A stretch of DNA of 8,799 bases, from the NCBI GenBank assembly GCA_934754975.1, contig CAKVKI010000107.1, forward strand, positions 1 to 8,799. Reading direction: 5' to 3'. The stretch is from an uncultured Alistipes sp. GTDB taxonomy: Bacteria > Bacteroidota > Bacteroidia > Bacteroidales > Rikenellaceae. The position numbers and the translations under genes are program-made. How positions within the stretch are numbered: position 1 is the stretch's first letter; every line of letters starts with the position of its first letter. Positions 1-7,004 of the stretch are shown piece by piece. Below the pieces are notes generated by a model, which ran no database searches, was not told where the DNA came from, and saw only the letters and a program-made list of their open reading frames with translations.

Positions 1-37
1 ATTCCGAGGTTCCGATGCGGTCCCGGCAAAAGATAAT

Positions 38-61
38 CCGAAATTTTTCCGCCGAAATTTT
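38..61 (+). repeat. Short direct repeat overlapping the -33 element
   Basis: CCGAAATTTT occurs at 38-47 and again at 52-61, with a 14 bp period. Each copy contains the palindrome AAATTT, and the second copy overlaps the -33 TTTG of the promoter. It could be an operator half-site pair or an AT-rich upstream element, or it may be chance in AT-rich intergenic DNA. The preceding bases 1-37 show no gene or other recognisable signal. Confidence 0.3.
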
Positions 62-90
62 GATTTTTCATTCAAAAATACATACATTTG
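59..90 (+). promoter_or_regulatory. Bacteroidota-type promoter of the his operon
   Basis: A TTTG at 59-62 is followed after 20 bp by TACATTTG at 83-90. This fits the primary sigma factor consensus of Bacteroidota (TTTG at -33 and TAnnTTTG at -7, about 19-21 bp apart) with no mismatch. Transcription should start a few bases downstream, around 95-98, only about 10-13 bases before the leader peptide ATG at 108. It is the only such match seen ahead of the his genes and stands directly before the attenuator, so it is taken as the operon promoter. The start site is inferred from typical spacing. Confidence 0.85.
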
Positions 91-107
91 CCCCAACGAC
101 ATTACAA

Positions 108-161
108 ATGACAATATTTAACCATATCCATCATCATCATAACCACTTTCCGAAGGGGTAA
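108..161 (+). CDS. hisL: his operon leader peptide (17 aa)
   Basis: An ATG at 108-110 opens a 17-codon frame reading MTIFNHIHHHHNHFPKG and ending in TAA at 159-161. Six codons are His (123-125, 129-140 and 144-146), four of them consecutive CAT. A His-rich short ORF between a promoter and an intrinsic terminator, directly ahead of hisG, is the hallmark of ribosome-mediated transcription attenuation. When charged tRNA-His is scarce the ribosome should stall in the CAT run. No Shine-Dalgarno sequence is visible and the start lies in an A-rich context, as is common in Bacteroidota. The peptide itself is expected to have no function beyond the act of its translation. Translation is inferred from the sequence. 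Confidence 0.88.
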   Translation: MTIFNHIHHHHNHFPKG

Positions 162-233
162 GATCGATGTGTATATGTAAAAAAGGATTATATATCATAA
201 CGAAGCTCATCCCCTGCGGATGGGCTTTTTTTT
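123..233 (+). promoter_or_regulatory. Histidine attenuator: competing RNA structures
   Basis: Hand pairing suggests three structures. Pause stem: CATAT (123-127) with ATATG (173-177), plus CATC (129-132) with GATG (166-169). Antiterminator: inner stem ATG (167-169) with CAT (196-198) and TATATG (172-177) with TATATA (189-194), extended by GGGG (155-158) with CCCC (211-214) and scattered pairs between 160-165 and 205-210. Terminator: 204-211 with 219-226. The antiterminator uses the 5' arm of the terminator, so the two exclude each other. A ribosome at the stop codon (159-161) would cover GGGG and the 166-177 segment and favour termination. One stalled in the first His codons would leave them free. 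The pairings were not tested by energy calculation. Confidence 0.7.
203..233 (+). terminator. Attenuator terminator upstream of hisG
   Basis: AGCTCATC at 204-211 pairs with GATGGGCT at 219-226 (8 bp, one G-U), with a 7-base loop at 212-218. A run of eight T follows at 226-233. This is a canonical intrinsic terminator lying after the leader peptide and 45 bases before the hisG start, so it would stop transcription before the structural genes unless it is disrupted. Confidence 0.9.
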
Positions 234-258
234 ATGTCTGTTCCGCAGGCGGGTGTCT

Positions 259-278
259 AAAAAACAAAAAAAACAAAT
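259..278 (+). promoter_or_regulatory. A-rich ribosome entry region of hisG
   Basis: The 20 bases before the hisG ATG are almost all A with a few C and T, and contain no purine-rich Shine-Dalgarno core. Bacteroidota genes commonly start in such A-rich, weakly structured contexts. The position fixes 279 as the hisG start, consistent with the N-terminus expected for the family. Confidence 0.55.
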
Positions 279-1130
279 ATGCTGAGAATAGCAATTCAGG
301 CCAAAGGCCGACTCAACGAGCAGAGCATCGGCCTGCTCTCGGAAGCAGGCATCGGCGTCGCCGAAAGCAAGCGCAAACTCATCTCCCGCGCCGACGGATT
401 CCCGATGGAGGTACTCTACCTGCGCGACGACGACATCCCGCAGGCCGTGGCCATGGGCGTCGCCGACCTGGGGATCGTGGGGCTGAACGAGGTCGCGGAG
501 AAGAATTTCCCGGTCGAACGGACCATGGACCTCGGATTCGGCAGCTGCCGTATCTCGCTGGCCGTGGACCGGACGGCGGTCTACAACGGACTGGACTACT
601 TCCGCGGCAAGCGCGTGGCGACCTCCTACCCCAACATTCTCGCGCGGTTCTTCGCCGAAAAGGGCATCGATGCCGAAATCCACACCATCGAAGGGTCGGT
701 CGAAATCGCCCCGGCCGTAGGAATGTCCGACGCGATATTCGACATCGTATCGTCAGGCGGCACGCTGATCTCGAACGGATTGGTCGAAGTGGAGAAGGTA
801 TTTTATTCCGAAGCGGTGCTGATCGCAAATCCGGAACTCGATGAGGATAAACGCCGTGAAACGGCCCAACTCACGTTCCGCTTCAACTCGATACTCGAAA
901 GCCGCGGCATGAAGTACGTGCTGATGAACCTCCCGCAGGAGAAGCTCGACGAAGCGATCACGATCCTGCCGGGCATGCGCAGTCCGACCGTCCTGCCGCT
1001 GGCGCAGGAGGGGTGGTGTTCGATACACGCCGTGATCTGCGAATCGCAGTTGTGGGAGCGCATCGAACGGCTCAAGGCCCTCGGCGCAGAAGGAATTCTG
1101 GTGCTGACGCTCGAAAACATGATCCGCTGA
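279..1130 (+). CDS. hisG: ATP phosphoribosyltransferase, long form
   Basis: Catalyses the first and committed step of histidine synthesis, condensing ATP with PRPP to give phosphoribosyl-ATP in the cytoplasm. The 283-residue length and a C-terminal extension (about residues 208-283, after FRFNSILES) mark the long HisG form. That form carries its own ACT-like regulatory domain, binds histidine for feedback inhibition, and needs no HisZ partner. The N-terminus MLRIAIQAKGRL, the ADLGIVGLNEV segment (62-72) and the PRPP-binding region (GSVEIAPAVGMSDAI at 139-153, then SSGGTL at 158-163) are all as expected. The start at 279 follows an A-rich tract. It is the first structural gene after the attenuator and stops 22 bp before hisD. 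A longer frame opening at 167 is out of frame and is not the gene. Confidence 0.97.
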   Translation: MLRIAIQAKGRLNEQSIGLLSEAGIGVAESKRKLISRADGFPMEVLYLRDDDIPQAVAMGVADLGIVGLNEVAEKNFPVERTMDLGFGSCRISLAVDRTAVYNGLDYFRGKRVATSYPNILARFFAEKGIDAEIHTIEGSVEIAPAVGMSDAIFDIVSSGGTLISNGLVEVEKVFYSEAVLIANPELDEDKRRETAQLTFRFNSILESRGMKYVLMNLPQEKLDEAITILPGMRSPTVLPLAQEGWCSIHAVICESQLWERIERLKALGAEGILVLTLENMIR

Positions 1131-1152
1131 CCCCTAAAAACGACCCGAAAAA

Positions 1153-2448
1153 ATGGAAATGCCGAAAATCTATGTAAATCCCCCGCGCAGCGAATGGCCG
1201 GCGCTGACAGCCCGCTGTACGCGGCAGGAGGAGGAGATCGCGGAGCGCGTCGCCGCGATCCTCGCCGAGGTGCGCACGGGCGGCGACGCGGCCCTGCGCC
1301 GGATCGTCCGCCGCATCGAAGGGTACGTCCCCGAAACGTTCGAAGTGACGCGCGAGCGGCGTGCGGAAGCCGCGAAAGCCGTATCGCCGCAGCTGAAAGC
1401 CGCGCTGGAGCAGGCGAAGGCCAACATCGAAGCCTTCCACCGGGCGCAGCTCCCGGCGCAGGTCGAGGTCGAAACGATGCCGGGCGTAAGGTGCGTACAG
1501 CGCGCCGTGGCGATCGGCCGCGTGGGGCTGTATATCCCCGGCGGCAAAGCCCCGCTCTTCTCGACGGTGCTGATGCTCGCCCTGCCGGCCCGGATCGCCG
1601 GATGCCGCGAGGTGATACTCTGCACGCCGTGCGGCCGCGACGGGCGGATCGCACCCGAAATTCTCTATGCGGCCGACCTCTGCGGCGTGGACCGCGTCTT
1701 CGCCCTCGGCGGGGCGCAGGCCGTAGCTGCCATGGCTTACGGAACGGAGGGCATACCGCGCGTCGATAAAATTTTCGGTCCCGGTAATCGCTACGTCACC
1801 AAAGCAAAACAGCTGGCGGGAGCCGCGGAGGTGGCCGTGGACCTGCCTGCAGGTCCTTCGGAAGTGCTGGTGCTGGCCGACGAAAACGCCCGGCCCGAAT
1901 TCGCCGCCGCCGACCTGCTCTCGCAGGCCGAACACGGGGACGACAGTCAGGCCGTACTGGTCTGCCGCAGCGAGGAGTTCGCGCGGCGGGCAATAGCGTC
2001 CGTCGGGGAGCAGGCCGCGCGGCTCAGCCGCCGCGACGCGATCGGCAATTCACTGGCAAACAGTCGGATCGTAGTTTTCAGCGATCCGGACGAGCAGATC
2101 GCGTTCGCCGACGCCTATGCCCCCGAACACCTGATTATCGCGATGCGGGACGCATGGGACGCCGCGGCGCGGATCACGGCCGCGGGGAGCGTATTTATCG
2201 GCGGCTACTCGCCCGAAAGCGCGGGCGATTACGCTTCGGGGACCAATCATACGCTGCCCACGGGCGGCTGGGCGCGGGCTTACAGCGGCGTAAACACGGA
2301 GAGCTTCATGCGCAAGATAACCTATCAGGAACTTACGCGCGAAGGACTCGAAGCCCTCGCGCCGACGATTACGGCCATGGCCGAAGCCGAAGGACTGGAC
2401 GCGCACGCCAACGCCGTGCGTATCCGGACGGAAGGAGGTGCGCGATGA
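1153..2448 (+). CDS. hisD: Histidinol dehydrogenase
   Basis: Oxidises L-histidinol through histidinal to L-histidine with two NAD+, the last two steps of the pathway. It is a zinc-dependent homodimeric enzyme. The 431 residues match the usual length. Visible motifs are the nucleotide-binding stretch GRVGLYIPGGKAPLFSTV (122-139), GPGNRYVTKAKQ (209-220) and DLPAGPSEV (230-238). The zinc ligands expected from the E. coli enzyme appear one position lower: Q258, H261, D359 and H418. The catalytic Glu-His pair is E325-H326 in APEHL. The first of two nearby in-frame ATGs (1153 and 1159) is chosen; either is possible. The stop overlaps the hisC start by 4 bases (ATGA), which suggests translational coupling. 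Confidence 0.97.
   Translation: MEMPKIYVNPPRSEWPALTARCTRQEEEIAERVAAILAEVRTGGDAALRRIVRRIEGYVPETFEVTRERRAEAAKAVSPQLKAALEQAKANIEAFHRAQLPAQVEVETMPGVRCVQRAVAIGRVGLYIPGGKAPLFSTVLMLALPARIAGCREVILCTPCGRDGRIAPEILYAADLCGVDRVFALGGAQAVAAMAYGTEGIPRVDKIFGPGNRYVTKAKQLAGAAEVAVDLPAGPSEVLVLADENARPEFAAADLLSQAEHGDDSQAVLVCRSEEFARRAIASVGEQAARLSRRDAIGNSLANSRIVVFSDPDEQIAFADAYAPEHLIIAMRDAWDAAARITAAGSVFIGGYSPESAGDYASGTNHTLPTGGWARAYSGVNTESFMRKITYQELTREGLEALAPTITAMAEAEGLDAHANAVRIRTEGGAR
2432..2440 (+). promoter_or_regulatory. Strong Shine-Dalgarno sequence of hisC
   Basis: AAGGAGGTG lies within the last codons of hisD, with its AGGAGG core at 2433-2438, six bases before the ATG at 2445. It decides the hisC start. The frame is open upstream to 2154, but those codons overlap hisD and do not encode HisC sequence. 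A near-perfect Shine-Dalgarno site is less usual in Bacteroidota than an A-rich start region. It partly encodes the hisD C-terminus (EGGA). Confidence 0.6.
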
Positions 2449-3479
2449 AACCGCTGTCGCAGCTCGTGCGGCCCAACATCCTGGCGCTGCAACCCTACTC
2501 CACGGCCCGCGACGAATATGCGGGCGGCGGGATCGGCGTCTGGCTCGACGCCAACGAAAGCCCCTACGACAACGGCGTGAACCGCTACCCCGACCCGCAC
2601 CAGCGGGAGCTGAAGGCGCAGCTGGCCGCGCTGAAGGGCGTGCGGAGCGGACAAATATTCCTCGGCAACGGCAGCGACGAAGCCATAGACCTCGCATTCA
2701 GAATCTTCTGCGAGCCGGGCCGCGACAACGCCGTTTCGATCGCACCGACCTACGGCATGTACCGCGTAGCGGCGCAGACCAACGATGTCGAACTGCGCGA
2801 AGTACCGCTGGGAGCCGATTTCTCGCTTCCGGTCGAAACACTGCTGGCGGCGGCCGACGGGCGCACCAAACTGCTGTGGCTCTGCTCGCCCAATAACCCT
2901 ACGGGCAACACATTTCCCGACGCGAAGATCGAAGAGCTGCTGCGCCGGTTCGACGGCGTGGTGGTCCTAGACGAAGCCTACATCGACTTTGCCGAAGGGC
3001 GGGGATTCCTGCCGCGGCTCGCCGAGTTCCCGAACCTGATCGTACTGCAAACCCTCTCCAAAGCCTGGGGTATGGCGGGACTGCGGCTCGGGCTGGCGTT
3101 TGCATCGGAGCAGATCGCCGCCCTGTTCGGCCGGGTCAAATACCCCTACAATATCAATACGCTCACCCAGCAGACCGCGGCCGAGTGTCTGCGCCGGGAC
3201 ATTGCGGCGCAGGTCGCGCAAATCCGCGAAGAACGCGGACGGCTGGCGGCTGCGCTCGCCGGATTCGGCTGCATCGAGCGGGTCTACCCGTCGCAGGCCA
3301 ACTTCCTGCTGGTGAAAACCGCCGATCCCGACCGGCTTTACGATGAACTGATCGCCGCCGGAGTGATCGTCCGCAACCGCACGCGGATCGCAGGATGCGA
3401 GGGCTGCCTGCGCATCACCGTGGGCGTTCCCGGCGAGAACGAGCGCATGCTGGAAACCGTTAAAAACTTCAGACCATGA
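2445..3479 (+). CDS. hisC: Histidinol-phosphate aminotransferase
   Basis: PLP-dependent class I/II (fold type I) aminotransferase that converts imidazole-acetol phosphate and glutamate to histidinol phosphate and 2-oxoglutarate. It is 344 residues from the ATG at 2445, the usual HisC length. It shows [10 protein letters not shown] (34-43), the cofactor-binding SPNNPTGN (148-155), D176 in [10 protein letters not shown] contacting the pyridine ring, the Schiff-base lysine K206 in [14 protein letters not shown], and R323 in CLRITVG for substrate binding. The start is supported by AAGGAGGT six bases upstream and by the 4-base overlap with hisD. The stop overlaps the hisB ATG in the same ATGA manner. 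Broad-specificity relatives exist, but the context makes HisC firm. Confidence 0.97.
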   Translation: MKPLSQLVRPNILALQPYSTARDEYAGGGIGVWLDANESPYDNGVNRYPDPHQRELKAQLAALKGVRSGQIFLGNGSDEAIDLAFRIFCEPGRDNAVSIAPTYGMYRVAAQTNDVELREVPLGADFSLPVETLLAAADGRTKLLWLCSPNNPTGNTFPDAKIEELLRRFDGVVVLDEAYIDFAEGRGFLPRLAEFPNLIVLQTLSKAWGMAGLRLGLAFASEQIAALFGRVKYPYNINTLTQQTAAECLRRDIAAQVAQIREERGRLAAALAGFGCIERVYPSQANFLLVKTADPDRLYDELIAAGVIVRNRTRIAGCEGCLRITVGVPGENERMLETVKNFRP

Positions 3480-4945
3480 AAAAAGCACTGTTCATAGACC
3501 GCGACGGCACGCTGATCGTCGAGCCGCCCGTGGATTTGCAGGTGGACAGCCTCGCCAAGCTGGAATTCGTGCCCGGAGCCATTTCGGCGCTCAAAGTCCT
3601 CCGGGGACTCGATTTCGAACTGGTGATGGCCACCAATCAGGACGGACTGGGGACAGACTCCTTTCCCGAGGAGGATTTCCGGCTTCCGCAGGAGAAGATG
3701 CTTCGCACGCTGGCGGGCGAAGGCGTACTGTTCGACGACATGCTGATCGACCGTACGTTCGAAAGCGACAACGCCCCGACCCGCAAGCCCCGGACGGGAA
3801 TGTTCGGCCGCTATACCGGCGGAGGGTACGACCTCGCGGCGAGTTACGTCGTCGGCGACCGCGCGACCGACATCCTGCTGGCCCGCAACCTCGGAGCGCG
3901 GGGAATTCTGTTCGCACAGGAGACGGCGGGCCGCCGGATGCTGCGCGAAGCCGGGGCGGAAGAGTCCTGCGTGCTGATAAGCGACTCGTGGGCCGAGATC
4001 GCCGAGTACATCCGCCGCGGCGAACGGCGGGTGGTCGTAACGCGCGAAACCCGCGAAACGCAGATCACCGTCCGGCTCGACCTCGACGGCAAAGGGTTCG
4101 GCGGCAAGAAGTTCGGCGATGTTTCAGCAGATCGTGCGGCCGCGGGAAGCGGAACAGGCGGCGGTCCGGACAACGGTGCAGATGCGGGAAACCCGGTTGG
4201 TACGGGTGCGGACAACGAACCGGACGGCAATCAGGCCGATACAGGGAACACGACGAAAGACATACGCTCACATGCAGACAACATAACAAGCAGCGATCGG
4301 GCCGAGGTGAAAAGTCCGGCAGAGGGCTGGAACGACGCCGGCAGGAACAGCAACGACGAAAACAGCGGCAATAGAAACAGCGACAGCAGGAACAGCGGCG
4401 ACGGAAACGGCGACAGCGACAATAACAGCTACGGCAGGAACGGCGACCGGATATCGACCGGACTGCGCTTTCTGGACCACATGCTGGCGCAGATCGCCCA
4501 CCACGGCGGCGTGTCGCTCGAAGTGGAGGCCCGCGGCGACCTGGACATCGACGAACACCACACGATGGAGGACGTGGCGATCGTCCTGGGCGAAGCCATC
4601 GACCGGGCTTTGGGCTCCAAGGCCGGAATAGGCCGCTACGGATTCGCCCTGCCGATGGACGACTGCCGCGCGCTGGTGCTGCTCGACTTCGGGGGGCGCA
4701 TCGACTTCGAGTGGGACGCCGAGTTCCGCCGCGAGCGGGTCGGAGACGTCCCGACAGAGATGTTCCGCCACTTCTTCCACTCGCTCTGCTGCGCCGCGCG
4801 CTGCAACCTGCAGATTTCGGCCCGGGGCGACAACGACCACCACAAGGCCGAAGCGATCTTCAAGGCGTTCGCCCGCGCCCTGCGCATGGCCGTGGCCCGC
4901 AGCGGATTCGGATACGACATACCCAGCAGCAAAGGAGTATTATGA
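3476..4945 (+). CDS. hisB: Bifunctional histidinol-phosphatase / IGP dehydratase with large insert
   Basis: Fusion of an N-terminal HAD phosphatase (histidinol phosphate to histidinol) and a C-terminal imidazoleglycerol-phosphate dehydratase. The HAD domain, about 1-165, has D8 and D10 in DRDGT, T53 in [11 protein letters not shown]104 in RKP and D128 in VGDRATD. The dehydratase spans about 185-489: strand 1 is [12 protein letters not shown] (194-205), then DHML (334-337), [10 protein letters not shown] (357-366), PTEMFRHFF (426-434), [13 protein letters not shown] (453-465) and the C-terminal PSSKGVL. Metal ligands are expected at H335, H361, H362, E365, H432, H455, H456 and E459. At 489 residues it is far longer than the roughly 355-380 usual for this fusion. 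The excess is a low-complexity segment, residues 206-324. The cysteine/histidine zinc site known from the E. coli phosphatase domain is absent. The frame is intact and overlaps both neighbours by 4 bases. Confidence 0.96.
   Translation: MKKALFIDRDGTLIVEPPVDLQVDSLAKLEFVPGAISALKVLRGLDFELVMATNQDGLGTDSFPEEDFRLPQEKMLRTLAGEGVLFDDMLIDRTFESDNAPTRKPRTGMFGRYTGGGYDLAASYVVGDRATDILLARNLGARGILFAQETAGRRMLREAGAEESCVLISDSWAEIAEYIRRGERRVVVTRETRETQITVRLDLDGKGFGGKKFGDVSADRAAAGSGTGGGPDNGADAGNPVGTGADNEPDGNQADTGNTTKDIRSHADNITSSDRAEVKSPAEGWNDAGRNSNDENSGNRNSDSRNSGDGNGDSDNNSYGRNGDRISTGLRFLDHMLAQIAHHGGVSLEVEARGDLDIDEHHTMEDVAIVLGEAIDRALGSKAGIGRYGFALPMDDCRALVLLDFGGRIDFEWDAEFRRERVGDVPTEMFRHFFHSLCCAARCNLQISARGDNDHHKAEAIFKAFARALRMAVARSGFGYDIPSSKGVL
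4091..4447 (+). other. Low-complexity insert in the HisB dehydratase domain
   Basis: Codons 206-324 of hisB (119 residues) have no counterpart in ordinary HisB, where strand 1 (LDLDG) is joined to ISTG by only a few residues. About 70 of the 119 are Gly, Asn, Asp or Ser. Hydrophobic residues are few and no secondary structure or known domain is apparent. The first part (221-260) is Gly/Ala/Asp/Asn-rich with loose recurrence of AD-x-GN at 235 and 254. The middle (261-285) is mixed. The last part (286-324) is a pentapeptide repeat. The segment is probably a disordered loop on the dehydratase surface. It contains no stop, no intein motifs and no in-frame ATG. Confidence 0.85.
4331..4450 (+). repeat. 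15 bp tandem repeat coding pentapeptides (N-S-x-x-R)
   Basis: AACAGC recurs at 4346, 4361, 4376 and 4391 with exactly 15 bp spacing. AACGAC stands at 4331 and AACGGC at 4406. After one extra codon the phase continues with AACAGC at 4424 and AACGGC at 4439. The translated units are [36 protein letters not shown] and the partial NGDR. The unit matches five codons, so copy gain or loss would keep the frame. The start of each unit is the best conserved part and the rest has diverged, which indicates an old tandem duplication. Confidence 0.85.
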
Positions 4946-5529
4946 CGGCGATAGTAGATTACGACACGGGCAACCTGCGGTCGGTCGCCGACGCCATGCG
5001 GCGCATCGGGGCGGAATTCACGGTCACGGCCGATCCCGCGCTCCTGCGCGGCGCAGACAGGGTGCTGCTGCCCGGCGTGGGCGAAGCTTCGTCGGCGATG
5101 GCCAAACTCCGCGAACGGGGACTCGATCTGGTCATCCCCACCCTGACGCAGCCCGTACTGGGCATCTGCATCGGCATGCAGCTGATGTGTCTCGACAGCG
5201 AGGAGGGAGACGCCCGCTGTCTGGGGATTTTCCCGGCGCACGTCAGGCGGCTGAGACCTGCGGAAAACGGGCTGAAGATTCCCCATGTAGGCTGGAACAC
5301 CGTCGGCGGCCTACGCGGAACGCTGTTCGAAGGAATCGGTGAAGAGACCTATGTTTATTACGTCCATTCGTATGCGGCGGAGGTCTGCGAAGCGACGACA
5401 GCCCGCACCGATTACGGCGGGGAGTTCAGCGCCGCGCTGGGCTGCGGCAACTTTTTCGGCACGCAGTTCCATCCCGAAAAGAGCGGTTCGGCGGGCGAAC
5501 GGATACTGCGCAACTTTTTAAAACCGTAA
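4942..5529 (+). CDS. hisH: Imidazole glycerol phosphate synthase, glutaminase subunit
   Basis: Class I glutamine amidotransferase that hydrolyses glutamine and passes ammonia to HisF in the IGP synthase heterodimer. It has 195 residues from the ATG at 4942, the usual length, and begins [15 protein letters not shown]. The oxyanion strand motif PGVG is at 44-47. The catalytic triad is C76 (LGICIGMQ), H177 and E179 (FHPEKSG). KIPHVGWN (112-119) and YYVHSY (139-144) are further family signatures. The ATG overlaps the hisB stop (ATGA). AAAGGAG lies 4 bases upstream, but it also encodes the conserved HisB C-terminus, so it is weak evidence for a true ribosome site. The frame is open upstream to 4711, but that part lies inside hisB. 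It is followed 4 bp later by hisA. Confidence 0.97.
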   Translation: MTAIVDYDTGNLRSVADAMRRIGAEFTVTADPALLRGADRVLLPGVGEASSAMAKLRERGLDLVIPTLTQPVLGICIGMQLMCLDSEEGDARCLGIFPAHVRRLRPAENGLKIPHVGWNTVGGLRGTLFEGIGEETYVYYVHSYAAEVCEATTARTDYGGEFSAALGCGNFFGTQFHPEKSGSAGERILRNFLKP

Positions 5530-5533
5530 CACG

Positions 5534-6265
5534 ATGAAAATAGGAATCATACCCGCAACGGACATTATCGGCGGCGCATGCGTGCGGCTGACGCAGGGCG
5601 ACTACGGCCGCCGGACGACCTATTACAGCGATCCGCTCGAAGCGGCTCTCCGCTTTGAAGAGGCGGGCATACGCCGCCTGCACATGGTAGACCTCGACGG
5701 CGCCAAGGCCGCACAGCCCCGCAACCTCGCCGTGCTGGAACGCATAGCGTCGAAAACCGCGCTCGAAGTGCAGTACGGCGGCGGCATCAAAAGCACCGAA
5801 GCGCTCCGCAGCGTATTCGACGCGGGCGCGGGCCGCGCCATCTGCGGAAGCGTCGCCGTACGCCGTCCGGAGCTTTTCGCCGGATGGCTCGCAGAGTTCG
5901 GTCCGGAGAAACTGATCCTCGGAGCCGACATACGCGACGGCAAGGCAGCCATTCAGGGCTGGACGGAAGCCTCCGAACTCTCGGCGCAGGAGCTGATCGC
6001 GCAGTTTGCGCCGCAGGGACTCGCGCAGGTAATCTGCACCGACATCGCCCGCGACGGCATGCTCTGCGGCGCATCGGCAGAGTTTTACGCCGCACTCCAG
6101 GGGCAGTTTCCCGGCGTGGAGATCACCGTAAGCGGCGGCATCGGCTCAATGGCCGACATCGAGACGCTCGACGGCGCGGGCCTGCGCAGCGTCATCGTCG
6201 GCAAAGCCCTGTACGAAGGACGTATCACACTCGACGAACTGAAGCGATGCTTGCAAAACGCATAA
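5534..6265 (+). CDS. hisA: ProFAR isomerase (phosphoribosylformimino-5-aminoimidazole carboxamide ribotide isomerase)
   Basis: (Beta/alpha)8-barrel enzyme that carries out an Amadori rearrangement of ProFAR to PRFAR, the substrate of HisF/HisH. It has 243 residues, the normal length. D10 in IPATDI and D132 in LGADIRDG stand at the positions of the two catalytic aspartates of the family, and D170 in ICTDIARDG is also conserved. Phosphate-binding loops are YGGGIKS (81-87) and VSGGIGS (199-205). The N-terminal motif reads [10 protein letters not shown] where many homologues have DI(I/L)DGKCVRL, so the Asp-Gly-Lys is Gly-Gly-Ala here, a mild deviation outside the catalytic aspartates. The gene starts 4 bp after hisH and overlaps hisF by 19 bp. 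It is homologous to HisF by ancient duplication. Confidence 0.96.
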   Translation: MKIGIIPATDIIGGACVRLTQGDYGRRTTYYSDPLEAALRFEEAGIRRLHMVDLDGAKAAQPRNLAVLERIASKTALEVQYGGGIKSTEALRSVFDAGAGRAICGSVAVRRPELFAGWLAEFGPEKLILGADIRDGKAAIQGWTEASELSAQELIAQFAPQGLAQVICTDIARDGMLCGASAEFYAALQGQFPGVEITVSGGIGSMADIETLDGAGLRSVIVGKALYEGRITLDELKRCLQNA

Positions 6266-6999
6266 TTCCCTGTCTCGACATCCGCGAGGGGCAGACGGTC
6301 AAAGGGATCAACTTCGCGGAGCTGAAAAATGTCGGCGACCCGGTGGAACTCGGAGCGAAATACGCCGCCGAAGGAGCCGACGAGCTGGTCTACCTCGATA
6401 TCAGCGCCACGGAGGAGGGGCGCGGCACCTTCACCGGGCTGGTATCGCGCATCGCGGCGCGCATCGACATCCCGTTCACCGTGGGCGGCGGCATCGCGTC
6501 GGTCGCGGACGCAGGACGCCTGCTCGACGCGGGAGCCGACAAAATCACGGTCAACAGTGCCGCCGTGCGCGATCCGGCGTTGATCGACGCCATCGCGTCA
6601 AAATACGGTTCGCAGTTCGTCGTCGCGGCCATCGACGCCAAAAAGATCGACGGCCTATGGCGCGTCACGACCCACGGCGGCAAGCGGCTCACCGAGCGCG
6701 AACTGTTCGCGTGGGCGCACGAAGTATGGCGGCGCGGCGCGGGCGAACTGCTCTTCACGTCGATGGACCACGACGGCACCCGCGACGGCTACCCCTGCGA
6801 AACGTTCGCACGGCTGGCCGAACTGCCCATCCCGGTCATCGCTTCGGGCGGGGCTGGCTCGGTGCGGCATATCGCCGACGTGCTGACGCTCGGCAGGGCC
6901 GACGCGGCGCTGGCGGCCAGCATCTTCCACTACAACGAAATTCCGATTCCCGCGCTCAAACGGGAACTGCACCGGCAAAATATCAACGTAAGATTATAA
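6247..6999 (+). CDS. hisF: Imidazole glycerol phosphate synthase, cyclase subunit
   Basis: Cyclase half of IGP synthase. It uses ammonia from HisH to convert PRFAR into imidazole glycerol phosphate plus AICAR, the latter re-entering purine synthesis. It has 250 residues, beginning [12 protein letters not shown]. Catalytic D11 and D130 (AAIDAKK) are present. Phosphate-binding sites are VGGGIAS (79-85) and ASGGAGS (199-205), and the [10 protein letters not shown] signature is at 173-182. The start at 6247 lies inside the last codons of hisA (19 bp overlap). The frame extends upstream to 5884, but that stretch overlaps hisA and does not resemble HisF. hisIE follows after 5 bp. Confidence 0.97.
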   Translation: MLAKRIIPCLDIREGQTVKGINFAELKNVGDPVELGAKYAAEGADELVYLDISATEEGRGTFTGLVSRIAARIDIPFTVGGGIASVADAGRLLDAGADKITVNSAAVRDPALIDAIASKYGSQFVVAAIDAKKIDGLWRVTTHGGKRLTERELFAWAHEVWRRGAGELLFTSMDHDGTRDGYPCETFARLAELPIPVIASGGAGSVRHIADVLTLGRADAALAASIFHYNEIPIPALKRELHRQNINVRL

Positions 7000-7004
7000 A
7001 CGCC

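Noticed and set aside
167..844. Long + strand frame opening at 167 and overlapping hisG
   Set aside because: It is out of frame with hisG, its product is Arg-rich with no family motifs, and it crosses the attenuator terminator. It is a by-product of GC-rich codon usage.
1131..1152. Internal promoter between hisG and hisD
   Set aside because: The 22 bp gap contains no TTTG/TAnnTTTG pair and is too short for one without using hisG coding sequence.
4091..4447. The hisB insert as an intein, insertion sequence or other mobile element
   Set aside because: There is no Cys/Ser splice start, no His-Asn end, no terminal inverted repeats, no target-site duplication and no transposase-like residues. 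Composition and tandem repeats fit a slippage-grown linker.
4268..4843. Long - strand frame opposite hisB with a Val/Ala-repeat product
   Set aside because: The repetitive Val-Ala sequence is the antisense reading of the Asn/Ser/Gly/Asp-rich hisB insert. No promoter or start signal was seen, and hisB is clearly coding.
4448..4945. Separate internal translation start for a free dehydratase
   Set aside because: No in-frame ATG lies between the HAD domain and M336, which is already inside the DHML metal-binding motif, and strand 1 of the dehydratase lies before the insert. The fusion must be made as one chain.
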